Translations under genes and position numbers: made by a program
The notes under the pieces: generated by a model
Told to the model about the DNA's origin: nothing
What the model saw: only the letters and a program-made list of their open reading frames with translations
Database searches by the model: none
Assembly: GCA_016125505.1 (NCBI GenBank)
Contig: WGLP01000005.1
Coordinates: 40,712 to 104,711, forward strand
Source: Gammaproteobacteria bacterium
GTDB taxonomy: Bacteria > Pseudomonadota > Gammaproteobacteria > UBA6429 > Thiohalophilaceae
Reading direction: 5' to 3'
Length of the DNA: 64,000 bases
Shown here: piece by piece, positions 42,046-52,600 of the stretch
How positions within the stretch are numbered: the stretch's first letter is position 1
Layout: the number at the start of each line of letters is the position of its first letter

Positions 42046-43198
42046 TTATCCTGTTCTCCGTTGTTTGTTCCTGCTGACCGAAACCTGCCCTGATTTCGGC
42101 CAAGGCTTCACGCAGCTCATCCACACCCGCGCCGCTTACGGCGCTCAAACGAATGCGGGCAATTCTACCATATTCGTCGCGCTCTACGCCTGCAGGCAAC
42201 GCTTGCAGGTCGATTTTGTTCAACACCAGAATCTGCGGGATTTGGTCTGCCCCGATTTCATGCAGCACCTTGTTCACTTCCGCGATCTGGTCGTCCCGAT
42301 TGGGGCTGTTGATATCCACCACATGCAACAGCAGGTCCGCCTGCGCCGTTTCTTCCAGCGTGCCGCGAAAAGCCGCCACCAGGGAGTGCGGCAAATGGCG
42401 GATGAAACCGACAGTGTCCGAAATGACGACCTGCCCGCCGCCTTCCCGCACATCTTCGCCGGTCCTGGCGCCGATATATACCCGGCGCGAAGTGGTATCC
42501 AGTGTGGCGAACAGCTGGTTGGCGGCGTACACGTTGGCGTGGGTCAGGCTGTTGAACAACGTTGATTTGCCCGCATTGGTATAGCCGACGATGGACACCG
42601 ACAGCACATCGTTCCGGCTGCGCGCGCGCCGGCGCACCGTGCGCTGGCGCTTCAGCTTGGATAGCCGGTCCTTGAGCAGGTCGACCCGCCTGGCCAATTT
42701 CCGGCGATCCGTTTCCAGGCGGGTTTCGCCAGGGCCACGCATCCCGATACCCCCCTTCTGCTGCCCGAGTTCCACACCAATGCCGGCGAGCCGGGTCGCC
42801 AAGTACCTTAATTGCGCAAGTTCCACCTGCACCTTGCCTTCGTGGCTCTTGGCGCGCTGCGCGAAAATATCCAGTATTAGCGCAGTGCGATCAATGACGT
42901 GCGCCTTCAGCCGGGTAGTCAGGTTGCGCTGCTGCGCCGGGGATAAATCATGATTGAAAATGACCGTGGAAGCCTGATGCTGCTCGAGAACCTCGGCAAT
43001 CTCCTGCACCTTGCCGCTGCCGGCATACAGGGCCGCATCCGGACGCTGACGCCGCCCTTCGACCACTGCCACCACATGCACGCCGGCACTTTCTGCCAGC
43101 AGGCGCAACTCTTCCAGGCTTTCCGCATAATCTGCGGCGCCGAAATCCAGGCTGACCAGCACCGCCGCGTCAGCCGCGGCCAGGTTTTCCTGCATCAA
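42032..43198 (-). CDS. hflX: GTPase HflX
   Basis: A 388-residue ribosome-associated GTPase that splits stalled ribosomes, notably under heat stress. It has the N-terminal HflX domain ([19 protein letters not shown]), the basic linker ([18 protein letters not shown]) and the G domain ([40 protein letters not shown]). It overlaps hfq by 4 bp and hflK by 14 bp. Confidence 0.96.
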   Translation of the reverse strand: MMQENLAAADAAVLVSLDFGAADYAESLEELRLLAESAGVHVVAVVEGRRQRPDAALYAGSGKVQEIAEVLEQHQASTVIFNHDLSPAQQRNLTTRLKAHVIDRTALILDIFAQRAKSHEGKVQVELAQLRYLATRLAGIGVELGQQKGGIGMRGPGETRLETDRRKLARRVDLLKDRLSKLKRQRTVRRRARSRNDVLSVSIVGYTNAGKSTLFNSLTHANVYAANQLFATLDTTSRRVYIGARTGEDVREGGGQVVISDTVGFIRHLPHSLVAAFRGTLEETAQADLLLHVVDINSPNRDDQIAEVNKVLHEIGADQIPQILVLNKIDLQALPAGVERDEYGRIARIRLSAVSGAGVDELREALAEIRAGFGQQEQTTENRINGIE

Positions 43199-43425
43199 TC
43201 AGCGTCGAAAGGAATGGTGACTGCCCGGGCCGGAACAATAGTGGAAATGGCATGCTTGTAGACCATTTGGGTAATGGTGTTCTTCAACAGCACCACGTAC
43301 TGATCGAACGATTCAATATGGCCTTGCAGCTTGATGCCGTTAACCAGGTAAATCGCCACCTGCACGTGCTCCTTGCGCAATGCGTTAAGGAACGGGTCTT
43401 GTAGATGTTGCCCTTTTGTGCTCAT
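43195..43425 (-). CDS. hfq: RNA chaperone Hfq
   Basis: A 76-residue Sm-like protein. Sm1 contains [20 protein letters not shown] and Sm2 contains the KH motif in [14 protein letters not shown]. It forms a hexamer that pairs sRNAs with mRNAs. The C-terminal tail is very short, as usual in betaproteobacteria. It overlaps hflX (ATGA) and lies 94 bp after der. Confidence 0.98.
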   Translation of the reverse strand: MSTKGQHLQDPFLNALRKEHVQVAIYLVNGIKLQGHIESFDQYVVLLKNTITQMVYKHAISTIVPARAVTIPFDAD

Positions 43426-43519
43426 TATTTTGCTCTTATTTGTAAATGCGGGATGATTACTGTACTGGATTTCCGTTGGCGTTACCAGCGCTGTTTCACC
43501 TCAACAGCACCATGGGGAA

Positions 43520-44917
43520 TCAACCGTATAGCTTGCGGCCACGGATACGCGCACGATGTGCCTGGCGCTGTTCACCCTCGGTCAGAGGCTTCGATCTGCG
43601 GCCTTCGAACGGATTCTTGCTGGCATTGAACTGTATGCGTAACGGCGTTCCCTGCAGGCTGAATGCCTCGCAAAAAGTCCTTTCCAGATAACGCTTGTAG
43701 CTGTCCGGCACATGATCCAGCGCACTGCCGTGGATCACCACGATCGGGGGATTGCTGCCCCCTTGGTGAGCGTAGCGCATCTTGGGGCGAAACCGTCCGC
43801 GCGGCGGTTGCTGTTTTTCCACTGCGGCAATCAGCACGCGGGTCAGCTTGGGCGTGGAAAGCTTTGCCATCGCCGCGGCATAAGCCTCATCCACCGATTT
43901 CAATACGGCGGCAACGCCACTGCCTTTCAGCGCGGATATGAAATGCTGCTTGGCGAAGCTGAGGAAATGCAGTTTGCGCTCGATATCGCGCTTGGCGGTG
44001 TCGCGCCGGTAGTCGTCCAGCCCGTCCCACTTGTTCACCGCCAGCACCAGCGCGCGTCCGGCCTGCAATACAAAGTCAGCCAGGTGCGCATCCTGCTCGG
44101 TAATCTGGTCGCGCGCGTCAACCACCAGCACCACCACATTGGCATCCTCGACCGCCTGCAGCGTTTTGATCACCGAGAATTTCTCTATCGCCTCGTCGAC
44201 CTTGCCGCGGCGCCTGACGCCTGCAGTATCGATGATGGTGTACTGGCGGCCAGCGCGCTCGAAGTCTATATAAATACTGTCGCGCGTGGTGCCTGGCTGG
44301 TCGAAGGCAATGACACGCTCCTCGCCGAGAATGGCATTGACCAGCGTGGATTTCCCCACGTTCGGACGCCCAACGATGGCGATTTTCGGGTGGTCGGCCT
44401 CCTCTTCTGCCCCCTCTTCCGGCGGCGGAAAACCCTCCAGTGCAATCTCAACCACTTCTTCGACGTTCTCGCCATGGGCCGATGAGATCGGCAGCGGATC
44501 GCCGAGCCCGAGCTCATAGAAATCCGCAGTGACCCGTGCGCGCTGCATGCCCTCGGCCTTGTTCACCAGCAACAGCACCGGACGCCCGGTCTTGCGCAAT
44601 TCATTGGCGATAATCTTGTCCTGCGGCGTAATGCCCTGGCGACCATCCACCAGGAACAGCACGACATCCGCTTCATCCACCGCCTGGCGGGTCTGGCGTG
44701 CCATTTCATGCATGATGCCGTCTTTGGCAACCGGCTCCAGCCCGCCGGTATCGACGACCAGGTGCGGCTTGTCGCCGAGACGGCCGCGCCCGTAGTGGCG
44801 ATCCCGGGTCAATCCCGGCAGATCGGCTACCAGTGCATCGCGGCTACGCGTCATGCGGTTGAACAAGGTCGACTTGCCAACGTTCGGACGGCCAACCAGT
44901 ACCAGGGTAGGAAGCAT
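43520..44917 (-). CDS. der: GTPase Der (EngA)
   Basis: A 465-residue GTPase with two tandem G domains ([19 protein letters not shown] near residue 7 and [18 protein letters not shown] near 185) and a C-terminal KH-like domain. The second G3/G4 motifs are [10 protein letters not shown] and NKWDG. Der is essential for 50S assembly. It follows bamB by 12 bp. Confidence 0.97.
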   Translation of the reverse strand: MLPTLVLVGRPNVGKSTLFNRMTRSRDALVADLPGLTRDRHYGRGRLGDKPHLVVDTGGLEPVAKDGIMHEMARQTRQAVDEADVVLFLVDGRQGITPQDKIIANELRKTGRPVLLLVNKAEGMQRARVTADFYELGLGDPLPISSAHGENVEEVVEIALEGFPPPEEGAEEEADHPKIAIVGRPNVGKSTLVNAILGEERVIAFDQPGTTRDSIYIDFERAGRQYTIIDTAGVRRRGKVDEAIEKFSVIKTLQAVEDANVVVLVVDARDQITEQDAHLADFVLQAGRALVLAVNKWDGLDDYRRDTAKRDIERKLHFLSFAKQHFISALKGSGVAAVLKSVDEAYAAAMAKLSTPKLTRVLIAAVEKQQPPRGRFRPKMRYAHQGGSNPPIVVIHGSALDHVPDSYKRYLERTFCEAFSLQGTPLRIQFNASKNPFEGRRSKPLTEGEQRQAHRARIRGRKLYG

Positions 44918-44929
44918 AAAAAGTACGGC

Positions 44930-46075
44930 TTAGTGAATTGCGACCGAATACAGGCCGCCATTCTGGGTTTGCACCAGCAGCCCGCCGTCCATTTCCAGCG
45001 GGGCCGTGAGGATGGGGCTGCCGTCGGTGTCGATGCGCGCCATCATGGCGCCATCATTGCGGCTCAACGCATGCAGGTAGCCCTCGAAATCGCCTACCAC
45101 CACAAAATCGCCGAGCGCGACAGGCGCCGAAGTTTCGCGCATGAACAACTGGTCGTTTTTCCAGACCGAGCTGCCGCTGCTCTTGTCCAGTGCCTGGATC
45201 GAGCCTTGCGCATCAGTAACATATAAATTCCTGCGCAACATGGTCAACCCCTTGTCGCTGGACAAATCCCGACTCCACAGCGAACTGCCCTGGGCCGCAT
45301 CGAAGCAGCCGACACGCCCCTGGAACGACACCGCGCAAACCTGCTGATCATCCACCACCGGCATGCTGACAATATCGCTGATACGCTCCAGCTCTGTGCT
45401 GCCGCGCGGCTGGGACACGGTAGTCTCCCACCGAACACTGCCGTTCGAGACGGCAATAGCCGCCAGCTTGCCCGCGGCGAAACCGGCGAACGCCACGCCG
45501 TGGCTGATCACCACTGGTGCGTGGTTGCGCACGATCAATGCGGGAGTGGGACGCTCATACAGCCACTGGCGCTTGCCATCCGTCTCGCTCAGCCCGGCAA
45601 CATGGCCGTCGCCGGTGCGTACCACCACCATTCCGTCAGCCGCCTGCGGTGCGCTCAGCACTTCGCTCGACACCGTGGTCTTCCAGCGCAGTTTGCCGTC
45701 TTCGTCATAGGCGGCGACTTCACCCTTGTCCCCGCCGACCAGCACCAGCCCATCGCCTGCGCCGACACCGCCGGATATGGTGAACCCGCTATCGATTTTC
45801 CATACCTGCTTGCCGTTCGATCGCTGCAGGCGGAATACCTTGCCCTCCGCATTCGCAACGAACACGGCATCCTGGGTCAATGCAGGGGTCAGCTCGCCGT
45901 TCCCCATATCGCCGATGCTTTCGTGCCAACGCACCTCAAAAGCGGCACGTGGCTTGAAATCGACCAGCTTGGCGGGTTCCGGTGTGTTTTTCTTGCTGTC
46001 GAACCAGTCGGAAATTGTGGAACAGCCAGTCAGCATGGCCAGCAGCGCAATCGCAGCCAGACGTGTCATGTTCAT
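44930..46075 (-). CDS. bamB: Outer membrane assembly lipoprotein BamB
   Basis: A 381-residue lipoprotein. The signal peptide ends in a lipobox (AMLTGCSTISDW, Cys at about 18), followed by an eight-bladed PQQ-type beta-propeller with repeated VWKIDSG / LRWKTTV / SVRWETTV motifs. It is part of the BAM complex that inserts outer membrane proteins. It overlaps yfgM by 4 bp. Confidence 0.95.
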   Translation of the reverse strand: MNMTRLAAIALLAMLTGCSTISDWFDSKKNTPEPAKLVDFKPRAAFEVRWHESIGDMGNGELTPALTQDAVFVANAEGKVFRLQRSNGKQVWKIDSGFTISGGVGAGDGLVLVGGDKGEVAAYDEDGKLRWKTTVSSEVLSAPQAADGMVVVRTGDGHVAGLSETDGKRQWLYERPTPALIVRNHAPVVISHGVAFAGFAAGKLAAIAVSNGSVRWETTVSQPRGSTELERISDIVSMPVVDDQQVCAVSFQGRVGCFDAAQGSSLWSRDLSSDKGLTMLRRNLYVTDAQGSIQALDKSSGSSVWKNDQLFMRETSAPVALGDFVVVGDFEGYLHALSRNDGAMMARIDTDGSPILTAPLEMDGGLLVQTQNGGLYSVAIH

Positions 46076-46710
46076 TTCACGCCTCCAAGGGAGTCCAGCT
46101 TCATCTGAATCAGATTACGGTACATACTTTTCTCGTCGGTTTTATCCAGCGCAACCTTGTACGCGGCACGCGCCTCATCAGGCTTGCCCTCGGCAAACAG
46201 CACATCGCCCTTGAGGTCGGCGTACAAGCCATCGAATGATTCCGGATGCTTGGCATTGAGCAGCCCCAGCGCATCCGCATATTTCTTTTCATCCAGCAGC
46301 AGACTGGCCAGCTTGAGCCGTGCCACGCTTTGCAACCCTTCTTCCGTGGCGTGGTCGATCACCCATTGCAACTGAATCTTGGCGTGGTCAGTATCCTTGG
46401 CCTGGATGCTGACTTGTGCCGCCAGCAATTGCGCACGCGGCGCATAAGCGGAGGAACCGAATTTGTCGACCACGGCCAGCGCCGCATCGCCAACGCGTTT
46501 GGGATCGTTACTGGCAACCTGCTGCACCACGCCGGCATACAATTTGGCGGCCTCCCGGGACTGGTTCGCCTGCCAGATATGCCAGCCACGCACCGCCGCA
46601 AAGCCGCATGCCGCCAGCAGCAACGCAGCCACGAGCCACTTGCCGTTTTCCTTCCACCATGCCTTGATTGCGTCCACCTGTTCCTGTTCGTGCAAATCGA
46701 GAGTCGCCAT
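46072..46710 (-). CDS. yfgM: YfgM-like ancillary translocon/TPR protein
   Basis: A 212-residue protein with a cytosolic N-terminus (LHEQEQVDAIKAWWKENGKW), one membrane helix at about 25-45 and a periplasmic TPR-like domain (ALGLLNAKHPESFDGLYADL, DVLFAEGKPDEARAAYK). YfgM associates with SecYEG and periplasmic chaperones. It stands between hisS (20 bp) and bamB (4 bp overlap), its conserved place. Confidence 0.92.
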   Translation of the reverse strand: MATLDLHEQEQVDAIKAWWKENGKWLVAALLLAACGFAAVRGWHIWQANQSREAAKLYAGVVQQVASNDPKRVGDAALAVVDKFGSSAYAPRAQLLAAQVSIQAKDTDHAKIQLQWVIDHATEEGLQSVARLKLASLLLDEKKYADALGLLNAKHPESFDGLYADLKGDVLFAEGKPDEARAAYKVALDKTDEKSMYRNLIQMKLDSLGGVK

Positions 46711-46730
46711 GTTCCTGTCCTTGTATAAAA

Positions 46731-48005
46731 CTATTCTTTGTTAACCAGTTCGCCGACCCGCCGGGGTAATTCCGCCAGCGCGATCCGTTGCTGTTCTCCA
46801 CCGCGCAGCGGCTTGAGCGTGACCTGTCCGGCAGCCGCTTCATCATCGCCGATAATCACCGCACACCAGGCATTGCTGCCGTCTGCCTTTTTCATCTGCG
46901 ACTTGAAGCTGCCGCCACCGCAATGCAGCAAAACTTTCAGCCCGGTATCGCGCAATTGTTCTGCCACCACGCTGGCCAGTGCATTCGCCTGCTCGCCCTG
47001 GTGCACCAGATACACATCCAGCGGCGGCGGCGGATTTTCCATGCCGTCTTCCTGCAACAGCGCCAGCAGGCGCTCCATGCCCATGGCAAAACCGCATGCC
47101 GGCTGCGGCTTGCCGCCGATCTGCTCGATCAGCCCGTCGAACCGGCCACCCGCACAGATCGTGCCCTGTGCACCGAGGCGCGTCGTCACCCATTCAAACA
47201 CGGTGCGGTTGTAATAGTCCAAACCGCGCACCAGCCGCGGATTGATCTCGAATGCCACATCATGGCGGCGCAAAATAGCCTGCACCGCCTCGAAATGCCG
47301 CAGCGCCTCGTCATCCAGCTCATCCATCAGCCTGGGCGCACCCGCAATGATTTCCTGCATGGCCGGGTTCTTGCTGTCGAGGATGCGTAACGGATTGCTA
47401 TGCAAGCGCCGTGCCGCATCGGCATCGAGTGCATCCTTGTGCTGCTCCAGATAGGCAATCAGCTTATCGCGATGGCGATGACGCGCCGCCAGGTCACCCA
47501 GCGTGTTGATCTGCAGCACGACATCGCGGATGCCCAGCTTGTGCCACAGCCGCGCGCACATCAGGATCATTTCGGCATCGATATCCGGTCCGGCGAAACC
47601 CAGGGCTTCAACGCCGATCTGGTGGAACTGGCGGTAACGGCCCTTTTGCGGTCGCTCGTGGCGGAACATGGGGCCGCTGTAATACAAACGCTGCGGCGCA
47701 TTGTACAGCAGGTTGTGCTGCAGCACGGCGCGCACACAGGAAGCCGTGCCTTCCGGACGCAGCGTGAGCTGGTCGCCGTTGAGGCTATCCTCGAAGCTGT
47801 ACATTTCCTTTTCGACGATGTCGGTCACCTCGCCGATAGCGCGCTTGAACAGCGCGGTCGGTTCCACCAGCGGCATGCGGATATTGCGGTAGCCATAGCT
47901 TTCCAGCCAGTCACGCACCACATCTTCAAACCACAGCCAAAGCCCCGCCTCATCCGGCAGGATGTCATTCATGCCGCGCACGGCCTGTAATGTTGGATTG
48001 CTCAT
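46731..48005 (-). CDS. hisS: Histidine-tRNA ligase
   Basis: A 424-residue class II synthetase. Motif 1 lies near the N-terminus ([17 protein letters not shown]), motif 2 in [20 protein letters not shown], the His-specific loop in [16 protein letters not shown] and motif 3 in [12 protein letters not shown]; the anticodon-binding domain follows. It is the first gene of the hisS-yfgM-bamB-der-hfq run. In many relatives ispG and rodZ lie directly upstream; here a TolC gene and an RTX gene lie there instead. The 152-bp gap to that TolC gene shows no clear promoter. Confidence 0.97.
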   Translation of the reverse strand: MSNPTLQAVRGMNDILPDEAGLWLWFEDVVRDWLESYGYRNIRMPLVEPTALFKRAIGEVTDIVEKEMYSFEDSLNGDQLTLRPEGTASCVRAVLQHNLLYNAPQRLYYSGPMFRHERPQKGRYRQFHQIGVEALGFAGPDIDAEMILMCARLWHKLGIRDVVLQINTLGDLAARHRHRDKLIAYLEQHKDALDADAARRLHSNPLRILDSKNPAMQEIIAGAPRLMDELDDEALRHFEAVQAILRRHDVAFEINPRLVRGLDYYNRTVFEWVTTRLGAQGTICAGGRFDGLIEQIGGKPQPACGFAMGMERLLALLQEDGMENPPPPLDVYLVHQGEQANALASVVAEQLRDTGLKVLLHCGGGSFKSQMKKADGSNAWCAVIIGDDEAAAGQVTLKPLRGGEQQRIALAELPRRVGELVNKE

Positions 48006-48157
48006 TTAATGCAAAAGTTGTCGGAATAGCGCAGGCAGCAATCCGCCGCCCATCCGTTATCCCAGCCATGAATTATCAAGGGCGCGATGGTAGCAGGAAA
48101 GTCGTTATTTCAGAAATTGCGCTTGCCTCGAATTTCATCTATCGGGACGCAATTTTG

Positions 48158-49585
48158 TCACCTCGAACGATCACTGCTGCCTGCCAACCTGTCCAGCCGC
48201 ATCAGTTCAGTGCCGTTTAGCTGCCCGGTTACGGCCAGCAATTTGAAATAGCTCATGAATGCATCATATTGCGCCTTGCGAAAATCTCGCGCCGCAATAT
48301 CAAACTGAACCTGCGCCTGCAACACATCAAGGCCGGACTTGATGCCACGTGCCTTCCCCAGTTCAGCACCCTTTAGTGCAAAAGCTGTCGATTTCATATT
48401 TTGCCCGGCAGCAGCCTGCATGGAATCACTGGATGCCCAAGTAAACCAGTCCTGCTTAACCGATGAACGTGCATTACGTATCGCAAGCTCCAGGTCCTGC
48501 GCCGCTTTCTCTTTCAGTGCATTGGCCTCCCGCACTTTTGCGACTTGCCCCCCGCCGGAGAACAACGGGACATTGAACTGAACACCGACAGTGTTTGTTT
48601 TTGATGAAAACCCGGCCTGCCCGCCTGTAATACCGGCACCTTGTGCAGACTTTCCATAGGACGCCACTATATCGAGGGTTGGCTCATGGCCGGCGTACCG
48701 CTTGCGCACCTCCTCGTTCGCCGCATTCAACGCATATCTGGCCGCCAAAATAGCGGGATTATGTTCTTCCGCCAATTTTCCCCAATGCTCAAACGACTCC
48801 CCCTTGTGCATCGGCATGACTGGGTTCTCCGGCAATTCCGGGGGAAGCGTTATAACGGCTGGGCCAATAATCTGCTCCAGTGCTGCAAGCTTGATATTTA
48901 ACTGCGCTTCAGCCGCCGACTGCTCCGCTATCGCCACTTCATGTTTCCCGCGGGCAAGCTCGCTATCGGTCAGCGACATTACCCCTTTGGCTTGTTCCCT
49001 GATCGCCTGATCCAGCTGATACCTGGCCAGCTTCGCTTTGCTTTCCGCCAGTAATATCTCATCATGCGCCTGCATAATATCGAACCATGCCTGAGCCAGC
49101 CTGACGAGCACGTCCTGCCCGGCAGATAACAACAGTTGATCCGACTGTGCGACTACAGAATCAGCTTCCCGCATCGCAAAATAGTTATCGAGATGCCAGA
49201 GAGGCTGGGTAAAATTCAACTGGGCCGAGTCGCTATTGTAGTTTTCCAGCACATTGTTCGGGATACCCCCTGCAGTATTCTGGGAATAGTCACGACGATT
49301 ACGTGAAGCATTCACGCTCGCGGACAGTTGCGGCATCAGGGCGGAAAACGCCTGGCTTGATCGTGCCTGGGATACGCCGAGTTCCGCTGCCGCCCCCAGA
49401 TAAACCGGATCGTTCCGCAACGCCCTTTCTACTGCTTCCCCCATAGTCAGCGCAGTAGATAGGTGCGGCGAACCACAAGCGGCCAATAATGTACCAACCA
49501 ATAAAATCCGCTTCAACAATACGCTCAACAAGTTCCGGTTAGCCAATGCGATGCGGGAAACGGTGCGGCAAGCAGCCGTCCCCAC
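48158..49585 (-). CDS. TolC-family outer membrane efflux/secretion protein
   Basis: A ~475-residue outer membrane factor with the long helical repeat architecture of TolC: ALTMGEAVERALRNDP at the mature start, LNFTQPLWHLDNYFAMREAD and VQFNVPLFSGGGQVAKV at the barrel strands, and LDVLQAQVQFDIAARDFRKAQ near the end. TolC proteins are the exit duct of type I secretion. The gene starts 21 bp after the RTX giant on the same strand, so it is probably the export channel for that protein. The start is uncertain: GTG at 49585 is given, but TTG codons near residues 19-24 would give a tighter signal peptide. LLAACG before the mature part could be a lipobox. Confidence 0.88.
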   Translation of the reverse strand: MGTAACRTVSRIALANRNLLSVLLKRILLVGTLLAACGSPHLSTALTMGEAVERALRNDPVYLGAAAELGVSQARSSQAFSALMPQLSASVNASRNRRDYSQNTAGGIPNNVLENYNSDSAQLNFTQPLWHLDNYFAMREADSVVAQSDQLLLSAGQDVLVRLAQAWFDIMQAHDEILLAESKAKLARYQLDQAIREQAKGVMSLTDSELARGKHEVAIAEQSAAEAQLNIKLAALEQIIGPAVITLPPELPENPVMPMHKGESFEHWGKLAEEHNPAILAARYALNAANEEVRKRYAGHEPTLDIVASYGKSAQGAGITGGQAGFSSKTNTVGVQFNVPLFSGGGQVAKVREANALKEKAAQDLELAIRNARSSVKQDWFTWASSDSMQAAAGQNMKSTAFALKGAELGKARGIKSGLDVLQAQVQFDIAARDFRKAQYDAFMSYFKLLAVTGQLNGTELMRLDRLAGSSDRSR

Positions 49586-49606
49586 CTTGAAAACAACATG
49601 AATGAA

Positions 49607-52600
49607 TCAATCCGCCCGTACTCCCTGCAAACTTTGATTCAATTGTGGGTTGCTGAGTTGCGAAAGGCAGCTTTCCGCCAGCCTGGAAGACGAATCGGAT
49701 GTCGTCATGCTGGACATCGTACGGAGATAAGCAAGGTCGCTGCCCAAGGCATCATTATTTCCGATGTCATCCATATGGGCCGCCAGCATGCTATTGGCGG
49801 CATTCCAATGCTGGAAAGTGGTACTGCCGGCTGATGCCTGGTCGAATGCTCCAACCACCGCCATGAAATCGTAATGCTGGGTGTTGTGCTCACCCGTACC
49901 TTCAGAGCAATGCTCAAAGCTGCTTATCGCATCGTTCATCACTACCACGTCGAGCACGCTCTTGTAGTTAGCACTGGTGTCATACCAGTTCCTGAGATTG
50001 ATCTGGTCTCCGTTGCCGGTTTCGAGAATCAGGTCATTGCCGTCCCTGGACAGGGCAAGGTCGGTAGCCTGAATCCCGCCTTCCAGCACCAGCGTGTTGT
50101 CTGTACCGACACCACCGTACAGGCTGTCCTGCCCGTTGCCGCGGGCGAAAGCCACGACGTCCTTACCATTCCCGGCATGGATGATGTCGTTGACACTGCT
50201 GCTCACGAAGAGCTCGTCCTGAGAAGTATCGGCCGGCGTGCCGCAATCCGATTCGCCTGAATGATGATGAGACGAGTCTTTTTCGCTGCTCAGGTTGAAT
50301 ACCTGCGAGACAGTGGCGCCAGCCTGATCGATGGCACTAATGCGAATATCCCGGCTCCCGTGTTCTTCGGACGCTCCCGAGAAAGTACGGGTGGTAGCAT
50401 CGAACCTGAGCCATTCCGGAAGTTTGCTTCCATCTGCCAGCGTGGCCGAGTAGGACAGGCTGTCGCCATGCACAATATCCCAGTCATCAAAGGTATTGTC
50501 TGGTACCGCAAAGCTGAATCTATGCCTGTCGTCGCAGTGGCTTTCATCGATATGCTGATCCGCCATATGGTTGAGCACGATCGGGGCGTCGTTGACGTTG
50601 ACCACATCGAGCTTGAACACGCTGGTAGCCGAAAGTCCGCCGGTATCTGTCGCGATGACCGCGACATTCAGCACAGCCACATCCCAGTTCGAAGGCCTGC
50701 CGCTGAAAGTGCGTGTAACCGCATCAAATGTCAGCCACCCCGGCAATGATGAGCCATCCGCTAGCGTGGCGGCATAGGTAAGATGATCTCCCTGATCGAT
50801 GTCGGTAAAGGTATCAGCCGGCACCTGGAAGTGGAACGGCTGATCTTCCAAAGTGCTCGCATCACTCAATGGAATAGCCACCACCGGTGCATCATTGGTA
50901 CCGGTGATGCTTACAGTCAGACTGGAGGGGGTTGAAGCAATGCCGTCTGTCGCCTGATAGGCAAAGTTCTCGGTAACAATTTGTCCGGCTGCAAGCGATT
51001 GAACACGGTAAGATGCGTTATCCAGCGCGTAGCTATAACTACCGTCGGCGTTCAGCGTCAGCGTACCGTACTGACCAACGAACACACCGGCATTCGCCAC
51101 TTGCAGCACCGTGCCTTGGTCAACATCACTGTCATTCGTTAGTACGTTGCCTGTCGCCGTGATGATCAAGTCTTCCTGAACCGCCGCCGTATCCACGGTC
51201 GTCACCGGCGCATCGTTGGTACCGGTGATGCTCACCGTCAGGCTGGACGGCGTCGAGACGATGCCGTCGCTCGCCTGGTAGGCAAAACTCTCCGTGACAA
51301 TCTGTCCTTGGGCTAAGGATTGAACGCCCAGCGAGGCGTTATCCAGTGCATAGGTATAGCTGCCGTCGGCGTTGAGTGTCAGCGTACCGTACTGACCGAC
51401 AAATACGCCGGCGTTCGCTACTTGCAGCACCGTGCCTTGATCGATGTCTGTATCGTTTGCCAGTACATTATCGGTTGCCGTCACGATCAGGTCTTCCTGT
51501 ACTGCAGCTGTATCGACCGTCGTCACCGGAGCATCATTGGTGCCAGTGATGCTCACTGTCAGGCTGGATGGCGTCAAGACAATGCCATCAGTTGCCTGGT
51601 AGGCGAAACTCTCGGTCACCACTTGCCCCTCGGCAAGAGACTGTACGCTCAGAGAAGCGTTATCCAATACATAGCTGTAGCCACCATCTGCGTTCAGTGT
51701 CAGCGTACCGTAGGTTCCTTGGTAAGTACCGGCGTTGGCGACGCCAAGCACCGTGCCCTGATCGACGTCACTGTCGTTTGCCAGCACGTTGCCCGTCGTA
51801 GTGATGAGCAAATCTTCCTGAACCGCCGCCGTATCCACGGTCGTCACCGGCGCATCGTTGGTACCGGTGATGCTCACCGTCAGGCTGGACGGCGTCGAGA
51901 TAATGCCGTCGCTCGCCTGATAGGAGAAAGTCTCGGTCACTACCTGGCCCTGGGCCAAGCTTTGTACTTTCAGCGAGGCGTTGTCCAGTGCATAGCTGTA
52001 GCTGCCATCGGCATTCATCAGCAGCGTGCCATACTGACCGATAAACACGCCGGCATTCGCCACATGCAAGGCAATGCCATTGTCTGCGTCCGTGTCATTC
52101 GCCAATACGTTGCCGGTCGCCGTCACGATCAGGTCTTCCTGTACTGCAACCGTGTCCACCATTGTCACCGGGGCATCATTGGTGCCAGTAATTGTCACGG
52201 CCAGACTGGACGAAGTAATCGCAATGCCGTCTGTTGCCTGATAGGAAAAAGTGTCAGTAACGACCTGCCCCTGAGCCAAGCCTTGTACATTTACCGAGGA
52301 GTTATCCAGCGCATAGCTATAGCCACCGTCCGCGTTCAGCGTCAGCGTACCGTAGGTGCCTTGGTAAGTGCCGGCGTTGGCGACGCTAAGCACAGTGCCC
52401 TGATCGACATCACTGTCGTTTGCCAGTACGTTGCCCGTTGCCGTGATGAGCAAGTCTTCCTGAGCTGCCGCCGTATCCACGGCCGTCACCGGCGCATCGT
52501 TGGTGCCGGCAATATTTACAGTTAGCGTAGATGGCGTAGTCGAAACTCCATCACTTGCCTGATAGCTGAAAGTATCAGTGACAACCTGTCCCTCGGCAAG

